DNA from: Liolophura sinensis
Taxonomy: Eukaryota > Mollusca > Polyplacophora > Chitonida > Chitonidae
DNA length: 64,000 nucleotides
NCBI RefSeq assembly: GCF_032854445.1
Contig: NC_088300.1
Location: 16,399,191 to 16,463,190 of the forward strand
Reading direction: 5' to 3'
Shown here one piece after another: positions 51,300-61,600 of this stretch. The position numbers and the translations under genes are program-made. The stretch's first letter is position 1. Each line of letters opens with the position of its first letter. The notes beneath the pieces were generated by a model, which ran no database searches, was not told the DNA's origin, and saw nothing but the letters and a program-made list of their open reading frames with translations.

Positions 51300-51740
51300 G
51301 AGAGATCTTACGAGATCGTACAAAGTATCAGGTAAACCACAAGATCAGAATATGGACAGTCTCCGGTAAACCGAAAGATCAGAATACGGACAATGTCAGA
51401 TAAACCACAAGATCAGAATATGGACAAGGTCAGGCAAACCACAAGACCAGAATATGGACAAGGTCAGGTAAACCACAAGACCAGAATGTGGACAAGGTCA
51501 AGTAAACCACAAGATCAGAATATGGACAAGGTCAAGTAAACCACAAGATCAGAATATGGACAATCTCAGATAAACCACAAGATCAGAAATATGGACAAGG
51601 ACAGGTAAACCACAAGATCAGAATATGGAGAAGGTGGGGTAAAGCAACAAGATCAGAATATGGACAAGGTCAGGTAAATCACAAGATCAGAATATGGGCA
51701 ATCTCAGGTAAACCACAAGATCAGAATATGGCATGTTGCA
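51300..51740. repeat. About 33-bp minisatellite
   Basis: About 13 units of AACCACAAGATCAGAATATG followed by GACAAGGTCAGGTA variants. Confidence 0.9.
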
Positions 51741-53159
51741 GGTTAAAATGTACATTTCCTCGTTTCACTATCTTGCTAATATATTTCCTTTTACAAGTAT
51801 GAATATATTTTGATCCGTCTTCACTGTACAATATGAAAACAAAATTTTCCATGCCCACTTATACCTCCGTAGTTTCCTTTTTCTCAGTGAAATTACCAAT
51901 TCAATGGATTAAGCGTCCACGTTTGAGGAGGATATCTGTCTAACAGAGTTCTCTCAAACAACGGCTAAACTGTACAAGTTGGAGGTTTTTGACAGTTGTT
52001 TTGCGGTGAACGGAAAAACCTTCGTACTGGAGTCCTTTGTTTGCAGAAAGTCAAGTGTCACGCGGACGTTAAATGTTACATGTTCGAAGCAAATGACAAA
52101 ACTGTGAGAATGTGAAGGATTTCATTAAGATAAACACAAAGAACCGAAAAGATTTTCTCGCATAATGTCAACTGAACAGGGCATGTATAGGCTTACCTTT
52201 ATATTAACTGAATGCTCGGAGTTACACGCCATCTACTCAAGAATGGCACTCATACGAAGGCAGTCATTTTCAAGCGTGGAAAAAAACAGAACAAACCATG
52301 GATACATGTCATCAAACGATTTTATTTATTTCTTATTTATTTGTTTAATTTGTGTTGTAGTACGCACTCAAAAATGTTTCACTTATACAAAATTGTGCTT
52401 TTATTTTCTTACAAATGATTTTCCAGCCTCACCCCCCACCCGACTCAAGAAAGACTTTTGGTTGTCATAAATTACACACCTTTACCATTTAGGCATGTGT
52501 AGATTTACTCAAGCGTTTTCCTGACTTTTTTCAGTCAATATCCCCACTTAAAATTTTGTGTGGGAAGAAACTCACGAACTTTCCCACATGTGTCGCGCAG
52601 ATTTCCGCTCCCACACCTAACTCAGTGCCTATGCCATATTTGGTGGTAAGCAACTTCCAACAACGGATGACCAATCTAACTTGCATAAGCAATGTTGACC
52701 CTAGACTCCAACCAAGGATCGAGACTATAGTGGAGATATGCAAGAGAAACTCGAAAATTCCAACGCCATTGGTACTGAACCAACAATTGTAAAGTGTCCA
52801 AACACCTTACAGCAAACAGTTCTCCAAAAGGCACCCGGCATGTGCTTTTGGATATGCTCTTGGATTACACACCCGGTATATGCTCTTGGATTCAATACGC
52901 TGAGATAAACCTTGGAACTTAAGTTGTTCTATGACAGCACCACAATAACCGCAATAGTTGGCGCGAGAGAGCCGAGTTCAAACCCGATTCCCGACTTTAA
53001 TAATGTTCAACATTATTTAAACATCCCGAGATATCAAATAAACGTAACTGACCTAGAATTAATAACGTGATTGTCAGAAACAATTTAAGGGTCGACCGAC
53101 TCCATCTTGTCATGACGTTGGCAGTGTCCATCTTGTGACACAGACGACAAACAATACCA
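51741..53159. other. Intergenic DNA with SINE remnants
   Basis: A degraded tail module lies at 52318-52400 (GTACGCACTCAAAAATGTTT). A tRNA-like stretch with GAGTTCAAACCCGATTCCCG lies at about 52975. No gene is recognised. Confidence 0.45.
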
Positions 53160-53378
53160 GGGGTCGATTTTAAAAAGCCTTTTGTGACTTAAATCAAAAG
53201 TTAAAATCGCTTCACAATGCTCAGTTTTTGGTACTGGGAGTTGAAATTCAGACACACTTGTCTTAACGTAACATAGATTAGGTGAATAAAATTTTAATTT
53301 CTAAAGCCGAAAAATTAGCTTTAAGATCGCATTTTAAAATTTGACTTAAATCATAAATGACTTTGTGGAATTGGCCCC
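53160..53378. mobile_element. MITE-like foldback element, GGGGCC family, copy 6
   Basis: Left end GGGGTCGATTTTAAAAAG with GTGACTTAAATCAAAA; right end TTTGACTTAAATCATAAATG, then ACTTTGTGGAATTGGCCCC. About 219 bp. Closest by eye to copies 1 and 3. Confidence 0.7.
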
Positions 53379-53917
53379 AGGCGTATTCGTGCAAAACTTC
53401 AGTTCTTATTCCCCCAAATCATTAATCAATGAGCACAGAATGTGTCGGAAATGTATCTTACTAATTACTTCCCTTTGCAGGTATTGTGGGGCTAGCTGCT
53501 CCTGATGGGATTACAGTTATTTTAAAGGTTGGGTGGCTATCATGTAACGTATCTTCATCACAGGATTCCCTATACTGACGAATCAATCATGTAAGCTGTA
53601 GCAAGCAGGTTTACGGACGTGATATCTGACCTCCAGATGACACGTGGACGCAACTGGGAAAGCAAATGTCATCCCGAGAACAGCAGGCTATATATCCTGA
53701 TCAGTACATGGGTCTGTGCTGGTAATGAGTGGAGTCCTATCAGCTAATGTAATACTAACGGTTATAGACCCCTTTTTGGTAGCTGGGTATTTTCTTATGG
53801 TGTATGTGACTGGCTAATTCATCTCGATGGATTCCGTGAGTGATTATGGCTGAACATCATCAGGGGAAAACTGCAGCCACATTGTTGCGATCGAAGAACC
53901 GTGCCATGTTTCGAACG
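53379..53917. other. No recognisable feature
   Basis: Intergenic DNA, no exon or repeat family recognised. Confidence 0.4.
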
Positions 53918-54018
53918 GATTTATTTACTTCATTGGTGTTTTACGCCGTACTCAAGAATATTTCACTTCGTCAACGACGGCCAGCACTATGGTGGGAGGA
54001 AACGGGGTTTAATCCGAG
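53918..54018 (-). mobile_element. SINE family A, truncated
   Basis: GATTTATTTACTTCATTGGT, GCCGTACTCAAGAATATTTC, GGCCAGCACTATGGTGGGAG; ends just before the foldback element at 54041. Confidence 0.85.
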
Positions 54019-54040
54019 GGAAATCCACAAATTAGAGTCT

Positions 54041-54218
54041 GCCATGTTTGGAATTTTTTTCTTTTAACTTCGGGCAAGGTGAGGGGCCGCGAAATCTTAT
54101 CCTACCAAACATTCTAATTAAAATTTGCATGCCCTGTATAAACAGAATGTCGGGTGTGATAAATTTTTTGCAGCCCGTCACCGTGCCCAAAGATGAAAAA
54201 AAAAATTCCAAACATGGC
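54041..54218. mobile_element. Foldback element that is almost all stem
   Basis: The left arm starts GCCATGTTTGGAATTTTTTT and the right arm ends AAAATTCCAAACATGGC. The pairing continues inward (CGGGCAAGGTGAGGGGC against CCCGTCACCGTGCCC, AAATCTTATCC against GTGATAAATTT, ACATTCT against AGAATGT), leaving a loop of about 30 bp. 178 bp in total. Confidence 0.75.
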
Positions 54219-54667
54219 ACACGCTGATGTCCGATTCGAAAGTTTAAACGGCTGGATTACTGTTGAACAGTGATTTATCAATGCTGGCTTCAACATATTA
54301 CACTTCGGGCGTTTTAGGGAATCGGTGGATAGCAAAAATGAAGTAGGGTTCGAGCCGGGGATTTATTTGGTGAAGTAGTCCGCGTGGAAGTGTATATGAC
54401 CGAAGCTGGTATGGTAGGAACGTCCAGCTTAGCTCTGAGCAACGGAGAGCAAGTTTCGCTAAGAAGAGCACACCCAAACCATAACGTTTATTTTTGATTG
54501 GTGATTTTATTGATAACACTTTATGGTACATTTGGTTTACAAATAACACTGAAAGCATATGTTTATGAACGTCGTATATATGAAAATCACATGGAATTAC
54601 CGGTATAGAATCAACAGTATGGTATAGGAACACCCACACACTTTCGCGCATATGTATGCATATGTGT

Positions 54668-54672
54668 GTGTG

Positions 54673-54731
<59 letters not shown>
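54668..54731. repeat. (GT)n-(TA)n microsatellite
   Basis: Short GT run followed by about 58 bp of TA with one AAATA interruption. Confidence 0.95.
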
Positions 54732-54736
<5 letters not shown>

Positions 54737-56110
54737 ACAGAATGTGTGTGTGGTAACACAAATACATGTAAGCTACAAGCATTGAAATATTTTATTAAAT
54801 TCTCTTTCTAAGACATTGATTACTTTACCCTTCTTTACACATACCAGCCCAAAAAAAGTCCAGCAAGCCAACATACAGGATTTATCTACGTTCAGCGAAG
54901 AGTCACACCAAAGATGGACAGAATATAGCCCTTGTGCAATACACAGTGAGAAAAACCTGCGACAAACCGTATACACATGTATTACTTATTACGTAAAAGC
55001 AAACATTAAGCTGATATCCCAATTCAAACTCATCAATACCACTTCTCTAAGAATACACCACGTTTCAAAACACCACGCATTATGTATATTTTCGTCAATA
55101 TTATACAAAGAGACAAGAATGCAATAATCCCGGATAAATGTACCTTCAAAGAAGTAAATTCATGATGACCTATACATCAAATATCATTGAACCCGACCTA
55201 CATGCATGTACGTGCCTAAACGTAGAGGAGAGCAGATTATTATAGGATACATACTTCATGAGCTTCACATTAATTCATGGTCGCAAGTTCGAATCCCCCT
55301 GGTTTGACCATGGCTTTAAGTCACAAGGTTCGCGATATATCTGTTGAGGTGCGGCCGGGGGGTTCCCACGCACCTCTGACAAGATTCCCCATCCAAAAAG
55401 CTGGCATCCGTTTTGTAAAGTAACGTTGTTCCATTGAGTTAACCAACAAAATTTGAGTCGGCTTGGTTTCAGCCAAAGTTCATTCAAAGTTAGATGGTAC
55501 AGGCATCGTAAGCAGCTTTCAGAAAATTTCATACAATGATTTTTCAGAGTAAATAACTGGTTTATGTGTGGTAACTCCATAACGTTGACATCATTGTCCG
55601 TAAATATACATTCCGTAAATTACGTGACTCCATAATGTGGTGTCATTTCCGGAGAAAAAGTTTCGTGAGAAATTGTGTGAAAGTGGTCTCAAGGCAGGTC
55701 CCCAGTGACAATTTTTGCCCATGTGTACATAGCCGTTAACTGCATGTATACGAAACCAGCAAAATATTATTTTATATTACAACCCAGTAAACTTACAACT
55801 TACCGTAAGCAATATGATGGCTTTTAAAAATATTATATGTCGCAAAACAGACATTAAATACAACTACATATTTACAAGAAACATTTTTTTTCTACTCTTT
55901 TCGGTAATTATAGACAACATACAATGTATATAAGAAAGTACAAACTATATGTAACATGTACAGATTACATTAATCCGCTGTGTGTAAGGCATTCATAAAG
56001 AGACACTCCAGAGCAACAAACAACAGCAACCTCTACGTACCATATACACATATGTTCCCATAAACTGCTTACTGGAATGTTGATGCTTGAAATTGGTCTC
56101 AACATAAATT
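54732..56110. other. Intergenic DNA without a recognised gene
   Basis: GTTCGAATCCCCCTGG at about 55285 is a box B-like match, probably from a SINE head; no cloverleaf is seen. Confidence 0.4.

Positions 56111-56113
<3 letters not shown>

Positions 56114-56194
<81 letters not shown>
56114..56194. repeat. (TA)n microsatellite
   Basis: About 80 bp of TA with one TTTA interruption. Confidence 0.97.
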
Positions 56195-56198
<4 letters not shown>

Positions 56199-57620
56199 CG
56201 TCAACACAAGGACACTCGGTAAAAAGCCAGCAGGAATTTAATGAACCAAAGCAAAAGTTTTTCCCAACAGACAGATTTGATAAAAACAAAGAAAACACCA
56301 TTACTAAAATCAGTGTACTAGATACAATATTTTGCATGAATGCTTCAATTCAGAGAAACTTTGACACATGTCCTGCTAAATGATATGATCAAAGTACATG
56401 CAATATACAATTATCAGAAGCAACGTTAAAAACGTTACCATGGTAACATAATGCTGGCAGTATTAGATACGCTGGTCTCTTTCCGTTTAAAGAAAAGAAG
56501 GTTACAAAACTGGGGAAATATATACATACGAGTGAACCTGCAACTCATCACATCTCCACGACACACTGATATAATAAAGAACAAATGCTCGCTTAGTGGT
56601 AAACACAAAAGGCACACAACGTTGTGAAACATAAGATCCCATTATATTCTCACTCACTTAAGCGTAAGTCTTTTTTTTTCAAAATTCAGTAAGCCCAAAA
56701 TCCATAAATGTTATTAACTAGTGACTTTGATTCCTCGAAAATAAAAATAGGCAATCATAAAAGCCTCTTGTCAAAGCTATACGTGCGCTGCTTCAGTATG
56801 CTGGCATTCTATATACATGCTGGTAACCGGAAATACCCTGGAAAATGGGAAATCCGTTTCTTCTAAATCAATAAGATGGCGACTCAAGCAACGATAAGGT
56901 TTGCCGACGTTCCAGTATCAATCTTGGAAGTTGATAGCTGGTTCCAGTGAAGCAGGCCGTCTACTTGCTGCAACACAATACGCGCCAAATCTCCCATTGA
57001 TCTTCATCTATTCTTCTCCTTACAACCGAGACTCCATTAACCCATTATTAACTGGAACATTAACTTTATGGATTTATGGAGAGCGGAAATTATTTCTTCA
57101 ACACGGATTTTCTAGAAGTGCTGCCGGAGACTCGTGTTTTAGGGCATGCAACACGTTACATGCAACCATGAAAACTATATGTTTGCATGCTTTACATGAT
57201 CTGACTGGGTTTATTTCCTTCGCCTATTTACGTCCAAAGTAATTTAGATATTAACAAATCACCAACTTGACAAGCCTTTTTCTGATCTTTTACTCAGAAC
57301 CATGTCTGCTGGATTACAGCTTTGCACACGTCTTTACACGCAAGTCAAAACCGGGTTCCTAGTTTACCTAGCTCTCTTATCCAGAGCTTGATACCGAATT
57401 CATGATGTAGGTCAGATATTCACTAACCAGCTGTTACCTCTCGGTGTTATGCGTAGGTCATTGATCCAGATCCGAATTCAACCAAGTTTGCAATAAAAGG
57501 CATTTTACGCTCAGTGATTACATCTGGGTATGAAAGCTTTTCACCATGTGAAGAAGGCTTTTATGAGAACAAGCCATCACTAGATGTATACGTAAGGTTG
57601 CACCAGTGCTAACTGTCTGC
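56195..57620. other. Intergenic DNA without a recognised gene
   Basis: An AAGATGGCG start-like context at about 56874 opens only about 25 codons; no exon is supported. Confidence 0.4.
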
Positions 57621-57624
57621 TTAA

Positions 57625-57801
57625 CGGGATACAGAATCAACACTCATTGGCTGACAGTGCAGATGGTTTTCTCTAGTTAAATCTTGCAGCCTTGGTTGTG
57701 CAATAAATGTATGTATCATACCTAAAATTCAGCTCAGGCAAGGTATAGTGTAGACTTATCCGACTCTGTCACCAGCCAATCAGAATCGATTCTGTATCCC
57801 T
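57625..57801. mobile_element. TTAA-flanked MITE, copy 2
   Basis: Starts CGGGATACAGAATCAACAC and ends TCGATTCTGTATCCCT, with intact TTAA duplications at 57621-57624 and 57802-57805. About 177 bp, internally similar to the element at 11077 (shared CACACCTAAAATTCAACTCA-type segment and AGGCAAGG). Confidence 0.8.
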
Positions 57802-57805
57802 TTAA

Positions 57806-58414
57806 GGTCTTAAGGGAAACAAATGCTAACACCATAGATAAGGTGTTCAGTAACAAGGGGAAGGTACATATAGATGAGATGTGCAAACCAGCACAAGTAA
57901 CTGTAAACAGAGACAAAATATTGTACTACCCTAGATCCTAAACCAATTCCACCAGTACTGCAAAATTTTAGATGCATTTTGATGACTATAAAATGTATTG
58001 TTCAGGTAGGAGCCTGTATGAACGTCTCCGAAATTATGAAATGAACTGTTCAGATAAGAAAATTTTTTTGTCTAATATGCCAATACCTGCTCAATAATAT
58101 CTTTGGTAGAATTGGTTGAGGATTTAAGATAACCATTGCTGGTATGTTTGCTAATAATCAAACCAAAAAACAGAATAACAATCACCTGTTTCCCATTCTT
58201 GTGCTGAACTACTGGGATAACCTGAACGACAACAACAGTTACCTCATCCGCTGGTTAGTGTTTCTCGATAACAGGTGAGATAATCCTATGTTGAGGGGAG
58301 ATAATCCATTTTGATCCCATGATAATCCACTCACAAGTCAAATAATGTTAACGTCAGGACAAATGTTACAGAGGTACTTCTTGGCAAAGATCCATTCCAA
58401 GTTTGCTACTATTA
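57806..58414 (-). other. Presumed 3'UTR and flank of the EGF-TM gene
   Basis: Lies downstream of terminal exon B on the minus strand. No clear AATAAA is seen on that strand. Confidence 0.3.
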
Positions 58415-58644
58415 TCACAACAAATCCATTATATGATAGTATCGAGATGTAGGAATCTCAAAACAGAAATCTTTTTGGCGTGGCCTCTTTATGCATACCC
58501 ATATTATGCCTGCTATGGCGAGTAAGAAGACAAGCCCATAGATAAGCCCCAGGATAAGGGCCAGCGTCAGAGGGTTGATCCCTGCAGGTCCACGGCCCAC
58601 TGCTACCCTCGGGGAGGTGGTTGTTGTGCCTTGTGAGGTGTTAT
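58415..58644 (-). CDS. Alternative terminal exon B: TM helix plus short cytoplasmic tail
   Basis: Minus-strand acceptor CTGTTGTAG, phase 1 (x|AT); TGA at 58417-58415. It encodes a Thr/Ser-rich linker (NTSQGTTTTSPR), a TM helix (LALILGLIYGLVFLLAIAGI), the stop-transfer CIKRPRQK, and a tail of about 25 residues ending SRYYHIMDLL. It has no NPxY but has YYHI/YHIM (YxxPhi-like) and a terminal Leu pair. The TM pattern with a central YGLVF resembles VFGLLF of exon A, suggesting an old exon duplication. Confidence 0.75.
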
Positions 58645-61600
58645 CTACAACAGGGCATAATACAAACAACTACATGCATACATATGCTGAGCAGAGAAAT
58701 AATCACGGACTAATGTACTGACTAAATTTAATGAGTGAATGAATGAATGAATGAATAAAAATATGAGGATGTACCTGTTTTCTACCATTATCTTGCTACC
58801 CTAATTGCTCAAACTTTTCCCATATGTGAGAGCAACTTTCAGTGAGAGTTATGCACCATTTTCATTTGCTTTCAGAGACAAAACTGCATTGGTTAGGTTG
58901 ACCAATTTCAGGACTTCACCAAAAGTATAATTTTATCAGTCTGCTTGAATAAACATCTTAAAACACACAAAGGTTGAAGAATTACAGTAAGTTTAATGAA
59001 AGTAAATTAATTTGTGTGTAAATGTCACACAGAGAAATAAACTCCAAACATTTACATTAATGGCACAATGGTTAACTTTTCAGATAATAACTCTGGCCAA
59101 AGCTGTGCACACTGATGTACTTGTGATAAAATCTTGTGGGTAAACTAAAACTGATCATCTGCTTTCTGTAAATTGTCTTGTGGAGATATTGCTTGTAGAT
59201 CCTGTCTGCCGAATATGTGTATGAATTACGTGACATAATATTTCTTCTCATGTGATGAATACTAAATAAACAAGTCATATTCTTTTTCATAAAAAACATG
59301 GTGTTCATCAAAACCAATAGCACTCTTCAACAGTATACATATATACCAACGTACAAGTATGTACCAATGTTGTCATTTTATCACAGACTTCAACTCGTAA
59401 TACAAATGCATGTACTGGTTAAGTGTTGACCACACAATACCACCTGATCTACATCTACACTTAGTCACAACATCTTGGGTCATGACAGTTTTTATACCAT
59501 TCATTTTAAGTGTCACAGTGAACAATAATATACGTTCAGATGACTGACTGCTGCTGTCAGTTGAAATACATCATTGGCCAAAACTTAATACTTAAAAGTA
59601 GTTATTAATACTGTGGTAATCACAGAACCAGTTTACGTCGCAAATGAAATTTAGAAAAGTATAGATCATACACTAATATCAATGTAGAGATGCTCATCTG
59701 CACACTTAACTGACGTGATTCACAGAGAAATATAATCAGCTAGTACACATTGTACAAAAGAAAAAAATTAATTATTAATTAATTAGATATTAATTTTAGT
59801 GTGCATCAAACAAATATACACATGTGTAACATACAATAACACAAGGATCTGCTTATGTGCAGGCAAGTGCATGTTAAGTGAGAGAGCTCAGGTAAAGCAT
59901 TAGTGATTAGGTTTGAAGATCAAAGGCATTATAGACAGGGTTATCACGAGTGGAGGTGCGACAAAAGTCATTGAGCCAGCCTCTTGGAGGCGTGTTTTCA
60001 CAGTAACTAGTGGCGTCAGAGTCTATGTAAGAGAGATAACTCCGTTCACAGCTCCTTAAGCTACTGTGGTCAGTGAGGGAGGAGGTAGCATCAAGCTTAA
60101 GTCGGGCGTAGCAGCGAGCCCCCCACCACACCACAAAGGCCAGCAGGAATATGAAGAGTAGGCCGAATACGTATGCGAGGATGATAGTGATATAGGTGAA
60201 GCCTGATTGGCCGGTTATGATAGGGTGAGGAAGGCCAACTGTGGAACCAATCGCAGGATCGTCAATAACTTCTGTCCCATTCTCAGCTGTGGGCAAGATA
60301 AAAACAGGCCCTTAGGTTCCTGTGTACACATCTTTTCCTAACACCAAACGTACATGACATACCAGTACAAACCAGGTAAACAAGCTACACAGAACATACC
60401 AGTACAATCCAGGTAAACAAGCTACACAGAACATACCAGTACAATCCAGGTAAACAAGCTACACAGAACATACTAGTACAATCCATGTTAACAAGCTACA
60501 CAGAATATACCAGTATAATCCACGTAAACAAGCTACACAGAACATACCAGTACAATCAAGTTAAACAAGCTAAACAGAACATACCAGTACAAACCAGGTG
60601 AACAAGCTACACAGAACATACCAGTACAATCCAGGTAAACAAGCTACACAGAACATACCAGTACAATTCAGGTAATCAAGCTACACAGAACATACCAGTA
60701 CAATCAAGGTAAACAAGCTACACAGAACATACCAGTACAATCCAGGGAAACAAGCTACACAGAAAATACCAGCTACACAGAACATACCAGTACAATCCAT
60801 GTTAACAAGCTACACAGAACATACCAGTACAATCCAGGTAAACAAGCTACACAGAACTTACCAGTACAATCCACGTAAACTAGCTACACAGAACATACCA
60901 GTACAATCCAGGGAAACAAGCTACACAGAATATACCAGCTACACAGAACATACCAGTACAATCCATGTTAACAAGCTACACAGAACATACCAGTACAATC
61001 CAGGGAAACAAGCTACACAGAACATACCAGTACAATCCAGGGAAACAAGCTACACAGAACATACCAGTACAATCCAGGTCAACAAGCTACACAGAACATA
61101 CCAGCTACACAGAACACACCAGTACAATCCATGTTAACAAGCTACATAGAACATACCAGTACAATCCAAGTAAACAAGCTACACAGAACTTACCAGTACA
61201 ATCCAGGTAAACAAGCTACACAGAACATACCAGTACAATCCAGGGAAACAAGCTACACAGAACATACTAGTACAATCCAGGGAAACAAGCTACACAGAAC
61301 ATACCAGTACAATCCAGGGAAACAAGCTACACAGAACATACCAGTACAATCCAGGTAAACAAGCTACACAGAACATACCAGTACAATCCAGGTAAACAAG
61401 CTACACAGAACATACCAGTACAATCCAGGTAAACAAGCTACACAGAACACACCAGTACAATCCAGGTAAACAAGCTACACAGAACACACCAGTAAAATCC
61501 AGGTAAACAACATACCAATGCACGTGTGTACAACACAACAAATGAGTACAACCAATGTAAGGATCTCTTACAGCACAGCTCATAGATACACACAACACAC

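Noticed and set aside
46260-55300. Box B-like GTTCGAATC matches as possible tRNA genes (about 46270, 52975, 55285)
   Set aside because: No acceptor stem, box A at proper spacing or cloverleaf; best explained as SINE heads.
56874-56950. AAGATGGCG start-like context
   Set aside because: The frame closes after about 25 codons and no convincing donor or downstream exon is found.
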